Part shown: piece by piece, positions 10,985 through 23,345 of the stretch
Numbering within the stretch: the first letter of the stretch is position 1
Layout: every line of letters starts with the position of its first letter
NCBI GenBank assembly: GCA_023101725.1
Contig: JALJCO010009114.1
Span: 558,001 to 622,000, forward strand
From: Atherinomorus stipes
Taxonomy: Eukaryota > Chordata > Actinopteri > Atheriniformes > Atherinidae
Direction: 5' to 3'
Length of the DNA stretch: 64,000 bases
Translations under genes and position numbers: made by a program
The notes under the pieces: generated by a model
Told to the model about the DNA's origin: nothing
The model's input: the letters and a program-made list of their open reading frames with translations, nothing else
The model's database searches: none

Positions 10985-12085
10985 AAATCTTGAAGTGGGG
11001 TGCTTAGGGTTGTCCAACGGACCTGCCTGTCAGACCTTTGATTCTGATTGGGAGGTGGAGGGAATGAAGGGGTGTGTTTAGGAGTGAGGCGGGACTGTTT
11101 ATATTCAAATAATCTTGTGTGCTTTCTGAAATGAAGATTGGTAAAGGTTGCTTTAAACAGATAGTTTTCAAGAACAGCTGATTGATGTGGTGACAAAGTA
11201 TGAAAATATAAAACACATTTTGCATTTAAACGAAGGATGCACGATAATGTATTTTGGCCGATATCAGTTATGCTGATATTGTAAAACTCACGTGGCCGAC
11301 AACCGATATCAATACCAATATTAAAGCTGAAAAAAAATAAGCAGTCATTTCAAATAGGAGGGTTTTTTTATCCATTTCCGACACTTTGATAAAAAGGAGT
11401 GGGAAAAAATATCGATACGCTGAAATACCGCAAAATTTTCATATGCCGATATCAAATCGATATTTAAAAACGCAGTATCGCTCTATTTTACCTACAAAAT
11501 CTGACAAAATTTTATCGGTCTGTTACAAAATCTCAGAATATTTCATGAATTCTAAAGAGATTTCATAACAGAACAATGAAATATTGTGAGATTCCATTAG
11601 GAAAATAGATTGCTACCGCGTTTTTAAATGTCAATATATCAGCATATGAAAATATTGCAATATTTCAGAGTATCGATATTTTTTCCCACCCCTAGTCTTT
11701 AGAAGTTTTAAAGTAGGCTATGTAAAAAAAATTTTGAGGAAGTTTTTTTTTTTTTTTAAACTTTAGGAACAGCGGCCCGATTGGTTAAATAACGATGGGG
11801 TGGCCAATGTCTGATGCTCAGTTTTAAGGCCGATATAGGCTGATACCGACAGGGGGCCGATTATATCGTGCATCCCTAATTTAAACCACGGTCACCCCTG
11901 CATGCACAACACCCCCCTGCCACAGACAAATATGTCATTGAATATAAAATCACTGGTCATCACAGTCATCCCCGGCAGTAAACGGGGACAAAGCTTCTTG
12001 TGCCGTTTGCATTGACTAAGCAAATTAATTTTCTTGTTCTTGCAGCCTCGAGAACAAGAGCAAAGTTCTTGTTTTCAGAGTATGT
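10985..12085. mobile_element. Unclassified DNA repeat, host copy A (with hAT insertion)
   Basis: The flanks of the hAT-like MITE at 11232 are homologous to the flanks of another MITE at 22697. Shared blocks are ACAGCTGATTGATGTGGTGA and AAAGTATGAAAATATAAA on the left, ATTTAAAC, GCATGCACAAC, CCCTGCCAC and AAAATCACTGG on the right, and CTTGTTCTTGCAGCCTCGAG near 12035. The repeat is therefore older than the insertion. The plus-strand reading QLIDVVTKYENI is reminiscent of a MADF-type opening (copy B reads QLIEVVRKYENV), which is only a hint. Outer borders are approximate. Confidence 0.5.
11232..11878 (+). mobile_element. hAT-like MITE, TAGGGATGC family, copy 2
   Basis: A 647-bp relative of the element at 768, in the same orientation. 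It runs from GAAGGATGCACGATAATG to ATATCGTGCATCCCTA. It has a perfect 8-bp duplication, ATTTAAAC, at 11224-11231 and 11879-11886. The interior shares CCGATATC, GTGGGAAAAAATATCGATAC and GAAATCTC-type palindromes with the other copies. It encodes no transposase. Confidence 0.88.
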
Positions 12086-13377
12086 AACAAGTTTTAGGCC
12101 CTGGATGCCGTCCAATGGCAATCCCTTACTAATATGGTCACTGTATGTTGAGGTGAACAGCTGTCACCGCCGCTTCATTTGGTCCTTTCAATGACTGATG
12201 TATTTTTCCATTTACAACTTCTTGTTCCACAAAGGCTCTCAATTTCTGATCATGATCAGATATTGGACCTGCTAGTTCCAAAGCTCCAACATTAAACACA
12301 TTTCAAAGACACCTTTATAAAAACAAAAGAACAAAAAAGGAAAGCTCTGTGTTTTATGTGCAATCTTGATGTGGCCCACCATTTGTGGAAACAACTAGTT
12401 TGCCGACTGGACCACAAACTTTAAAAAATTGAACACTTGTGAAGTGCAACAACAGTGTGAAGCTTAAATTATGCAGCAACTGATGCGCTGATGGGACTGC
12501 AACATGTCTGTCAGCAGCATTTTAAAAGTATGAAACAAATAATCCATCTGCAGCAGACACTGAAATTACATTAAAATTATATAAATCCCACCACAAAATA
12601 AAGAGCTGGTTTTCGCTACTTTAATGGGTCACATTTAATGTTTTTTGTTTTTTTGAAAGAAGAAAAAAAAAACTTGAGTAAATATCCTAGAAATCATAGT
12701 ATGTGCAGCTTGTTGGAACTCACTAAGATTTGTCAACCAATTAACTTAACATGGAACTCATTAATATTTATTCCATCTTTACAGCATCCCTAATAAATAA
12801 TTTGGTGATAAGCAGACCATGTAGCCTATAGAAATACCATTTCCAGTTAAAGCAAAGCATAGTAATCAAGGGATTTGTACTGTATATTTGGCCTCAGTTA
12901 GAAAATAAAAAGGCTTTCATTAATTGCTTTAAACACTAAAAGCTCTCATTTACTCCAATATTTTCACTAACATGAAAAAGTTAATTGTGCAATTTCTAAA
13001 ATTGTCCTTTTTCATAATCAAAACATTTATGAGGAATTTACTCAAAATGAAAAACATATGAAAGTGTTTTGGTTAAGCTAAGTGGTATTCATAAATTCTA
13101 AGGTAGCGTTCCTAAAATTTTCAGTTGGGAGTACTGGTTTGCACTCGTGGAAAATGTGAGTCAGGAGTCTGGGCACTGAGATGTTAAAGCCAGTCCAAAT
13201 ATCAGACCCCCCCTACTGTTCTGTTTGCAATATTCATATTTCAGCAGAGCCTCTGACCAACTAACAAGTCTTGGACACAACATGGATGGAGTGTGTTGTG
13301 GCACAGATCCGTCCATCCATTTTCTACAGCAGCTTATTCCAGCGCAAGGCCGTGGGGGGCTGGAGCCTGTCCTAAAG

Positions 13378-13827
13378 TCTGTCCGTCACAGGCAATACTT
13401 TAAAGTCCTGATACTGGTCCATAAAGCTCTGAATGGTTTAGGATTCATTAGTGACCTCTTGTATGCACCAACCAGACCCTTAAGGTCATCTGGATCCGGT
13501 CTTTTGTCAGTTCCCGGAGTCAGAACCAGACAGGGAGAAGCTGCGTTCAGCTTCTATGCTCCACATGTCTGGAACAACTCCCAGAAAGCCTCAGATCAGC
13601 TGAAACACTCAAATCCAGGTTAAAGACCCACCTGTTCTCAGCTGCATTTACACAGATTTTATTCAGGAGTCCAAAACTGCATGGCGTTTTTTTCTTAAAC
13701 TCTTTTTAATGTCTTTAATTTTAAATCATGCTTTTATTCTTTTACTCTTTAATGCTTTCTTTTATTCTAATATAAAGCACTTTGAATTGTCATATATATT
13801 AAATATGCTATACAAATAAACTTGCCT
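13378..13827 (+). mobile_element. LINE 3' end (L2-like), reverse transcriptase C-terminus plus tail
   Basis: The plus-strand frame reads SVRHRQYFKVLILVHKALNG, then ISDLLYAPTRPLRSSGSGLL, then EAAFSFYAPHVWNNSQKASD, with stop codons after it. This is the well-known C-terminal end of fish L2/CR1-type LINE ORF2 proteins. It is followed by the 3' tail AAAGCACTTTGAATTGTC and ATATGCTATACAAATAAAC up to about 13827. The insertion is heavily 5'-truncated, as normal for LINEs. Just before it (13310-13375) is a piece of another common fish repeat, beginning CATCCATTTTCTACAGC. Confidence 0.75.
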
Positions 13828-14612
13828 TGCTACTAGGCGAGAGGCAGGTTACACCCTGGGCACGTCCCAGTAAAACCACAGATAAAGAAATTTATTACTT
13901 TAAAAAAAAAAAACTGAGAATCCACCATCAGTAGCAATTTCCAAACATGTATCCATTTGTGGTCTCCAACCACAGTTTTATGGTTAAAACTTAAAACTAC
14001 GCGAGGAAACCCCATCCTGTCCTGTCATGCATTTCCTGAGATGGAGTCTGCAGGCTGACCAGGTTGTAAGTAATTCTTTAGTATTCAGCTGCCTCTCTAG
14101 TCAATCTCCCAGCAGTGGACTGTACGCTACTCTCTTGGACTGCAGCTGTGCGAACAGTCCTCGTTCTGCTCTCCTCAAATGTCAATACAGGTTTTAACTA
14201 TCAGGTGGAGTGCTATTTCATGTGCCTCTTCACATAGCTGCTACTGAGATGAGCATGGATACAATACGGTCTCCAAAGATTTTTTTTTTTCTCCTCTTTC
14301 TTTTATTTTTGTTTTGCTATTCCTTACAAAGTGAAAGCTGTATCAAAAGTAGTAATTAATTTTGTTACTTGGTTATTTGAAATGTCCTTGGCAAACATGT
14401 TGCTGTAGATAAACAGCCATCAGGTTCATGGTAATCCTAAGAGCTTGAATCCAATGCAACTGGTCAGTTGCTTTTAATTCAAGCTCTTTGAGGGATATGC
14501 AAATAAAAACCTAAACATTTGCACCCTCAATATTTCACTCAGGCTAATACTTGTGTTTTCTGATATTTACCTCGTTGTAAATCAATAATCTGCAGAGAAT
14601 AAATCATCTCAC

Positions 14613-14779
14613 CAGTTTAAGCTGCAGTAGTAGTTTGTAGACATCAGACATGTCTGCCAGCACCAACAGATGTGTAACAGCCGAAAGGAGAGCCCTGGCA
14701 GCACGGACCATGTTGCCCCTCTTCACAGAGGAGCAGGGGTCTTCTGCAAATTCTCCAGAAGCCAGTCGCATTGATTCAC
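14613..14779 (-). CDS. ctnna1: Alpha-E-catenin, coding exon 3 (residues 101-156)
   Basis: A 167-nt exon whose first two bases (GT) complete the glycine codon begun in the previous exon. It ends in phase 0. It encodes ESMRLASGEFAEDPCSSVKR, then GNMVRAARALLSAV, then LADMSDVYKLL. By my numbering Tyr148 (in DVYKLL) falls at the position of mammalian alpha-E-catenin Tyr148, a reported phosphorylation site beside the beta-catenin interface. The acceptor is TCTCCCCCCAG (AG at 14781-14780) and the donor is AAACTG|GTGAGA (GT at 14612-14611). It is isolated by introns of 9.6 kb upstream and 5.0 kb downstream. Confidence 0.97.
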
Positions 14780-15422
14780 CTGGGGGGAGACAAATCAACA
14801 CATATGCTTAAAACCAGCAAATATACCCACTGAGAACGTCCCAACCATCAACAAGTCAACAAATCTAACCCCAAGTTTGTGGTGTGATAGACGCGGAAGG
14901 AGGGGGCGTTAAAGGAAAGCATAATATAAACCAGTGTTTCAGAGACATGAGAAGGGCGTATTAAAATCAGCAAATCATGTGCAAACAGTAAGTAGTACTA
15001 TTGGCTTTTCTTTGTATTACCAGTAATCTAGAAGAGATGACATCAATCATTCACAGTTGATCCCCCACACGTCTACTGTGTTAGTTGTCATTTGAGATTT
15101 ACAGGAGTGTGTGTGGAAGAGGCAGCAGTCAGAAGCATTTTCTCTGCATGGCTAAGGCGGTCACAAGGCTCACCGTCTGGTGTGTCCGGCACCATGCTTT
15201 GTCTTACAGCGGATAGGTCTGCACAGTTGACTTGGCACACAAATTGCCTTTGTAGTCTCATATCATGAACAAGACAGTAAATCTTAAGTTCACTTCTGAA
15301 GAGGTGACAGCTGAACTTAAAATCTATAAAAGACCCCATAACAACACAAATGCACTGTAAAACACGAGAGGACAAGTACTTATCTCATTTACTTCCCTGT
15401 AATATGGTAGAAGTGTATAAAG

Positions 15423-16106
15423 ACTGGACATCAGCCACCGCACCAGTATTCAACCGATCAGCCCGCTGTTTCTAAAGTCTTATTTAAAAAAAAAAAAAAA
15501 CAAAAAAAAACCTCTTCTTCAAAACTTCTTTTTTTACAGACATTAAAACTTATACAGACTAGGGGTGGAAAAAAAATATTGATACACTGAAATATCGCAA
15601 TATTTTCATATGCTGATATATTGACATTTAAAAATGCGGTATCGATCTATTTTACTAATGAAATCTTGCGGTATTTCATTGTTTTGTTATGAAATCTCGC
15701 GGGAATTCACCGAAATTTCACGATATTTTCATAGGCTGATATATTGACATTTAAAAACGCCGTATCTATTTATTTTACTAATGAAATCTCACGATATTTA
15801 ATTGTTCTGTCACGAAATCTCGCAAGAATTCACAAAATATTGAGAGATTTTGTAACAGAACAATGAAATCTCGTAATTTTTTTTAAAATAGTTCGATACC
15901 ACGTTTTTAAAAATCGATTTGATATTGGCATATGAAAATATTGCAATATTTCAGTGTAGATATTTTTTCCCACTCCTATTTTTCAGTGTCGGAAACAGAT
16001 AACGAAACTGCAATTTGCAATGACTGCTTATTTTTTCAGCTTTAATATCGGTTATCGGCCACAAGTTTTAATATATCGGCCAAAATTCCAATTTCATGCA
16101 TCCCTG
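15423..16106 (-). mobile_element. hAT-like MITE, TAGGGATGC family, copy 3 (truncated, internally duplicated)
   Basis: It is in inverse orientation to copies 1 and 2. The terminus at 16106 reads TTTCATGCATCCCTG. The other end begins inside the element (CCACCGCACCAGTATTCAAC) and lacks the outer 60-70 bp. A segment of 123 bp is tandemly duplicated (15601-15723 and 15724-15846). Both copies open TATTTTCATA and contain GCTGATATATTGACATTTAA. Confidence 0.75.
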
Positions 16107-18426
16107 GTAATTAACATGCTCAGCAAACGCGTGCATATCTCTTGTGCACTACAGCTCCACACCTGCTATGCTGCTTAACAGCTGACCCCGCCCACCGTGA
16201 GATGGTACCGTACATAATTGACAAGAAAGCGAGGAGAAGTCGTACAAAGTCGCATCCAAATAATGGAAAAACTCCCTCAGAGCAGAGTCAGTGTTCTCTC
16301 TCTGCCCAAGATAACGAGCAGGCTGTATTTAGATGCAAAGTGAAGTCACTTCTTGGCTTCAGCTTTAGGAATGTTTTTCAAGTAGGCTCTTGTCACCAGC
16401 TTTCAACAAGTTCCTCAAATAACTGAGTGAGAGCTGTCTGCATGTATAACAGCAAAGACAATCTGAATCCCAGACCCATCAGGAACTTCATTTTTATTCA
16501 GATTTCCTTCAGATGATCCCCTTGCTTTCATCTCTGTAAATTCACAGAGTCATACAACTCTGAATAACCACGTTCTCACTGCAAATGAAACATTTTAGTC
16601 TCAAACTGTTCCTCCCATATTACTGTTCACGTCTGGCTGGTTGCCAGGCCAACCACAGCACTGCAAGGCCGAAGGGGCAAAACTTTCAGTCACATCAGTT
16701 TTCTCTCCTCAGTTAAGCGAAAATGATTATACTAGAATTGACAGCAAATTATGTTTTCGTAACAGCAAAGAAAATTGCAACCCGGTTAATCCCCCAAAAA
16801 GCCAATATGAACAAATATTGGCACTGCCAAAAAATCTGAGTGGAAAAATTTTAAGTGAATAGTGGCTACAAGCTGTGATGCTGATGATGTTGGTTCCAAG
16901 CACTTTCCATTTTGGAGACCCTTCTGGAAAAAAGTCACCAAATTGAGATGCAAGATTTAGATTTTTGGACCCCCCCCCCATTTCATCATTTTTAAATTGT
17001 GAATCAAATCTGCAGAATAAAAAAGGTAAAAGCAGCTGTGGATAAGGAGATAAGCATGGGTTGTCAGTTGTTCAGGATGTAAGCAGTTTGATACCCAACT
17101 CCTCTGGACCACATGTCAAAAGACATTTTTGCAACTGTACTGCAGAAGCTGCACTCGAGAAAGCAAATGTCAAACATTTGCTCTAAACTTGTTGTGTAGA
17201 TGACTCAGCTGAGAATAACTCCACTAAATCAACAAGTGAAAACATGCGTGAATACAGCAGTTAATACTCCCTTATTGTATTATAGAGAACGTGCTGGAAC
17301 ATGTCTGCTTCACTCCCCTTTTCTGATCGTTTCTTTTCTTTATTCTCACTCTAAATATTGGGAATATTTTCTCAAATTATGGTACCCAGAAAGTCTAAAA
17401 CAGTCTTTATTACAGATCATGTTAAATGATAGTTTAAAGCTTTCTCGGCCTATTCAGACACTCTTACTCTAAAAATACGACGACAACCACTTTCTCACAA
17501 ATATCAAAATCTGCACAGTCCCATTTGACAAAATGAAAATAGATGCATGTTAACACATATCTAAATATAAAAAATATAGAGTACATGTTAACATGTAGAC
17601 ATGTTAATTCCAAACAAAACTCACATCTCTCCAGACTAAACCATCCTGACAATGTGATCCTACCCCTGTTTCATACTGTTTAGACAACCAAAAACAACTT
17701 TGACCTGAATCACATCAATCAAGTCCTTTAATCCAATACAGGCTTATGGTGCATTTCTACGCAGAGACTAAACCCTCCACTGGCAGTTCCCTTGGTTGCT
17801 TTGCTCTTATTTTGTTGTTTGAGACATTTTTCAGCAGCACCTTTCTGGCAGAGGGTGCTCAGCTAAGTGTTGCATGCAAGCGTGAAGTCATTTTTGTCAA
17901 ACCAACAACACTGCTAACCTTACGTTTGAGGCTGATATGTGGTTTTGTCAGCATCCCATCAGCAGCAACTGCCATCATATTATCTAATGTTTCCTTTCCA
18001 AACTAAACAATATAAAATAAACATCTTTAATAGTTTGTCTCACCACAGTTTACATCAAGGTGAATAGGAAAGCCCCATTTCCAACAATGGGTCCAGCTCA
18101 GGACAGCACAGTTTGATTCAATAACTAAGCGTTACCCCACAAACAAGACAAGAACAGTGGGCATCCAGCAGTTTATGTTCGGAACACATATTCGGAAATA
18201 TTTGCTGGTCATCATCAGTACTGACAAATGCGTACTGTCGTCTCAATTTGTGTCGTCAATGTGGCACAACTGGGACAACATGAAAACTACAATGGTTTGA
18301 CTTTTTTACTTGAGAACGGCTCATTGTCTTATCAAATGTATAATAATAGACAAATTTGTCATTTGGTTAAAAATGTAATGAGACATACACATCAGGTGTT
18401 TAAAAGACCCACAACATAACACTTAC

Positions 18427-19204
18427 GATGTGTTCAGGCCAAGCGCGATTTGGGCCTCAAGGGCGTCAGGTTTACATGCAAAGTCAATGGCCGACGCGCA
18501 TCAGGGAGGCGTTGAAAACCCTGTAGCGCGTTACGCGCGTTGAGTTTTGAGATTTTGAGCATTTGACGCGTCACGGGGGTCAGACACCAGACTTGGAAAA
18601 TCTGAGCTTTGGCGTCATGACATGGGGCATCGACCAATAAGAGCGAGTCATGACACAGATACACATTTTATGACGGGTCAGGAAACACCCAGAAGAACCA
18701 GGGCAATCTCCTGGATAAACTGTGATCTGTGTCCGGTCCCTGTTTCTGAACGGTGGTTTGTCGACCTGCTGTGCTGATGGGATGCAATGGTCTTATAATA
18801 CTGCCCCACATCGGGACAGCGGGTTGTTAAACTGGGCCGGATCAGACAGCTGAAAGCTCCCCTTGTCAGTGTGCAGCTCCTGGAGTAAACGGTGAAACTC
18901 ATCACACTAAGAACACCTGGAATCATCTGGTGAACCAGACACGGAGCAGAGACACCCTACGACGACGTTCCCCTAGCTTTGTTTATCAAATAAAGCCGAG
19001 CCGCTCTCTCTCCTGCATCTGCCATGGTGCAGACAGACTGGTGACAGGAAAAAGAAAAAGGAGGGGCTCCTCCATCCTTTGCCACGCGTTAGGGCGTCAA
19101 GACGCTGTAAATCAAGCGTCTTACTTTTTAGTGACCAAGCATCAAACTTTGGGCATCAGGCACCGTTTTGACGCCCGAATTGCATTTGGTCTGAACACAC
19201 CATT
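18427..19204. mobile_element. CpG-rich foldback MITE
   Basis: The two ends are inverted copies: GATGTGTTCAGGCCAAGCG at the left, and the complement of GCATTTGGTCTGAACACACC at the right. The interior is unusually rich in CpG and GACGC/GCGTC motifs (for example GTTACGCGCGTTGAG near 18529-18544) compared with the AT-rich intron around it. No transposase is present. Exact target duplications were not resolved. Confidence 0.6.
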
Positions 19205-22200
19205 AGACCTTAAAAATCTGCTTTTCTGACTCGTTTTGATGACACACCAACATTCATTATGCGCATTTTCGAACAGTCACTACCAAGAGGCGTCCCGAGG
19301 CTCAGAAACTGCACTATGTAAGTTTTGTATTGGGGATGGGGCCGTGACATTCCAGCTGACTATTGGTTGTGCACCACGTCACTTACTAGCAAATGGATAT
19401 GAACCAGATATGAACACAGCGGGTGTTTAGAACGCGCATCATGTCGGATTCGGCAAAGAAACCCAAGGAAACATTACCGAAAGAAGAGAGGAAAAGAAAG
19501 AGAGGAAGGGACAGAACAAGAGTCAAGATAACTGTCTTTTACTGGCTGGAGTGAATCACAGTACAGCTACGATGCAAGATGGATGCTAGTTTAGCCACCG
19601 TTAGGGCGCGTCACTTAGAAAACTGCTAAAAGTTCCGTTGTGGGTCTTTAATAGGCCAGTGGTGAAGACGGGCAAGGTAATGAAATTATAACAATACAAA
19701 AAGAAGAAACCAATAATGCTCTGATAGATAACTAAAACTATATCAACATTGCCAGTACCTTTTCTAAGAACATATAGTACATGTTGCCTATCAATTTTTG
19801 ACCCTGACAAACCTGCCACTCGTTTCACTGCAATTCTTCCCAAGAAACTTAAAGCTTATTTAAAGATTCAACACTAATTCAGCTCAGAGCTGTTCCGTTG
19901 TGTAAAAGGACAAATGTTGAATCAAAGCAGAAGAAAAAACCGTCTCATGCATATTCGCTTATTTTACCCTGACAGGTGGAGCTAAAGCAGTTTGTGCAAA
20001 TGATCGACAACACGGACCTCAAACAGAGTCCGTGCCCTCAGGCTGTTATTCCCCTCGTGAAGAAAATCAATAAGGCCATTTTCAGGGGGGGCTGATAGTG
20101 ATCAGTGCTCCTTTAATAAACTTCCATCTATCTGGTGTCACCTGCAGCCCACCATGTGCACGATGAAATGGTTAAAATGTATATACCACAATAAGCCACA
20201 CAAACAGCAGGACAACAAAGAGGCAGGTGGGAAGGGCAAGGACAGGAGCAGACAGCAACAGCTGGGTAAAGAAAAGGTCAAACAGAGAGAGATGCCGGGT
20301 TTTTGTGATTCATCCTTATTTAAGTCTTATAAATGGTTAAAATAAATGTTATTGAAAAATATAACCAACAAACGTCAGATAGTTTGAAAAATGCAACTTC
20401 AAAAGCATTTAAACTGACATTAAGTCCACATTTTAAAACAGCTGGTGAGCCACAGCTGGTTGGAAAGGGCCTCCTAACTCCAGGGTGGTAGTGGGAGTGT
20501 TACCCCCCTCAATGGCCATATTATCAGTCTGGGCACGCTCCACTGAGCAGCATGGCATAGCTGACAGCCAGGCCTAGGCACCAGCTAACAACAGTCACTG
20601 CATTCCAGCCCAGTGACAGCCTCTCCCAACTACAATAACATTCCTGGGCACTGAGCAATGCACATGCTATCTAGCGACATGTCTTATACCTCCCAACAAC
20701 TCAGAGCAGATCCCCAGCAGAGGACATCTAACTCGCTGGGCATCTGGGAGAGAAAAGACTCAGTGACACAGATGTCACTTCAGGAGGGTGATAACAGCCA
20801 CCCTCAAGTCATGGCTCCCTAGTCTCAGTGGTATGCTCGTGTGTAAAAGGCAACAAAAAAAAAAAAAAAAAAAAAAGCAGTAAATGAAACTTGCTTGTGA
20901 GGTTATTAGATGATGGAACATGCTATCGCAAGACAAATCTTAATTTCACTGGCTGGTGATCCGCTGGTGGACTCCTGTCTATAGACTTGTGAGGCTAATG
21001 AAATTGGAGTGGAAGTAGAATGTGTGCGTGCACTCCCACAATGTGGGTGGATATAACCATTTAAATAAATTCGTCATCAGGGACAGCTGCAAACTATTTT
21101 TCCTTTATCACTTCATGCACTGCGCTGCTCTGATCTCTGTGGCAACAGCTAAAAGGGAGGCATCTTGATTAAAAAGCAGAAAGAGTGGCGAATAGCTTGT
21201 GCGTCATTTCTGCTGCAAAACGAGACGGGAGTCGACCATCCAAGCCAGCAGATAACCTTTTCCACAAGGCAGGCAAATCCACAACTAAAAATCAATCTTC
21301 ATAGACGTGACATGCTTTTGACTGTATTGAGAAGGAATTCTGACACTTTTTATTAACAACACTGAAAAAGTTCAAAGAAGATCCCCATTTTTTTTTTGTT
21401 GCCACAGACATGAGGAGGATGACTTGTCTAAATCAAACTGATATGTGCTCATGTTCCTGACAGGGGTCTACAAAAAGCCTGACATTGCTCAGACAAAACA
21501 GCGTAGGAGTCCCGGTTTCTAAAATAAGATGGCTAATGTTTTCTCCATAACTAAAAGACAACAAGTAAGATAGGACAGAGTTAGGTTATATGACAGAAGC
21601 TGATTTAGGAATCCTGGCAGTAATATGTTCACATTATATGCAAACAGAAACCACTGATACCAAAGAGAAATTCCTCAAACATAGGGCTGGGTAATTAATC
21701 AAAACCAGCATTCAGAACAATTAATTAATCTTGCTAATTTTTTTCTCTTAATATTTAAAATATTCATTAAATGACATGGGGGTGGGCAGTTTAAATGGTA
21801 GATATTATAAACTATATAAATTTGGCCGAATAGAGATTTTGACTGTACAGCCTACTGAGATATTAATGCATATTAATGATGACAACGTCAGAATTTCTAA
21901 ATTAAAGCCTCCAGCAGGCAGTGGTGTTGGAGACTCTGCAGTCAGACATTTGCTTTGCACATGAATGCAACATGCAGAGTTCGGCGCAGTACGGCGACGG
22001 GAAGAAGCAAGGTGGGATCTACATGCATGTAAACTTCGACACCACCCAACAAGCTATGTGTGGAGTCCGGAGAGGGGAAAGGTAGTGGCTATGGGGTATG
22101 GCTGAAAAGCTGCTTTAGATGTTAAAAGCTGGTTAAACAAATTGGAAACGTGATGCTAATGCTACCGTAGGCTGATGAGGTTGACACTGGTAAACATAAG

Positions 22201-22442
22201 TGCTGATTTTTGTGGCCCAATCACCCACGTAGGTTTGATGGCAAAAAAAACGTTCACTGTTCCTGGTGAACAACCACTGATGTACAAGAAAGTTTAATCA
22301 CTGCATACAAAGAGCATAAACACTGATGTTGAGTGTTCAACACAACATTACTATTCTTGTTAACTAGCTTCACAAGATAACTAGTCACCATTGAGCTACA
22401 AAATCTGGATGCAACAGCTTTAGTCAACTGCTATATGCTCCG

Positions 22443-23345
22443 AGAAAGGTCAGAACTTTCTTCTTGTTCTCTGGGCTATGAGAACAAAGTTACGTCATTT
22501 TGTTGTCGCGGACATGATTGAGGACGGCTAGAAGCTTGTTCTGGACCCCTCGGCTGAGCAGAACTTTTTTCTCGGGTACCTCTGAGATGTGATTAACACA
22601 GACGCATTTCTGCAGTTGCAACATTGAACGGATAGTTATAATAAACAGCTGATTGAGGTGGTGAGAAAGTACGAAAATGTAAACTACACACGTGGCTAGG
22701 GATGGGTGATATGGACTAAAAAATGTATCACGATAATTTCTGTTATTTATCACGGTAACAATAAATGACGATAAAAACTATCAGCATAATGTTTTGTATT
22801 ATAAATCTGACACTAAATTCTGTCTTGAAAGCCCTACAAAATACTAGAAGCCACTAAACTACATCAATTTTGTTCAAGTAATGCACCTGTATTGCAAAAC
22901 TGTGCACAAACATGTCTGAAATATGAGAGACCAAATTCCACATTTTTTCAAACGATACAAACAGCAAAACTAACTGGGTTTATTTAACAAAAACCAAAGT
23001 AGTGTAACTGCAAACACAACCTGATAAATTGAATTTATCGTTTTTATCATGAGATGATAAATTGTTATTGTGGGGAATTTCTTTGACAATATATCGCACA
23101 CGATTAAATATCGCCCATCCCTACACATGGCATTTAAATGCACGAACACCACCGCATGTGCAACTCCGCCCTGCCACCAACTAAGTTAATTGTAAATGTA
23201 TAATCACTGGATGAACACATGTCGCCCCCCCCTCTTCACCCTGCGCACCCCCAGTTGCAAGGCTTCTGGTGGAGTATGAAATGACTGAATGAAAAACTTT
23301 TTTCTTGCTCTTGTAGCCTTGCGGGCAAGGACAAAGTTCTTGCTT
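22443..23345. mobile_element. Unclassified DNA repeat, host copy B (with hAT insertion)
   Basis: Homologous to host copy A on both sides of its MITE: ACAGCTGATTGAGGTGGTGA and AAAGTACGAAAATGTAAA on the left, CATTTAAATGCACG, GCATGTGCAACTCC, CCCTGCCAC and TAATCACTGG on the right. Its outer ends look like inverted repeats: TTCTTGTTCTCTGGGCTATG at 22457 and, in reverse, the segment around TTGCTCTTGTAGCCTTGCGG at 23307. Any coding capacity is degraded. Confidence 0.5.
22697..23123. mobile_element. hAT-like MITE, TAGGGATGGG family
   Basis: A 427-bp element with ends TAGGGATGGGTGATAT and ATATCGCCCATCCCTA (preceded by CACACGATTAA). It is flanked by CACGTGGC (22689-22696) and CACATGGC (23124-23131), an 8-bp duplication with one mismatch. 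Inner motifs include TATCACGATAA and TTATCGTTTTTATCATGAG. It encodes no protein. Confidence 0.85.

Larger units (their letters stand above)
9606..14612 (-). other. ctnna1 intron 4
   Basis: A 5007-bp intron between coding exons 4 and 3. About half is transposon-derived (entries at 10120, 10413, 10985/11232 and 13378). The rest (9606-10100, 12090-13300, 13830-14612) is AT-rich sequence in which I recognise nothing. Confidence 0.7.

Noticed and set aside
13225..13623. 132-codon plus-strand frame as a host gene
   Set aside because: The second part is the C-terminal end of an L2-like LINE and the first part is unrelated repeat sequence.
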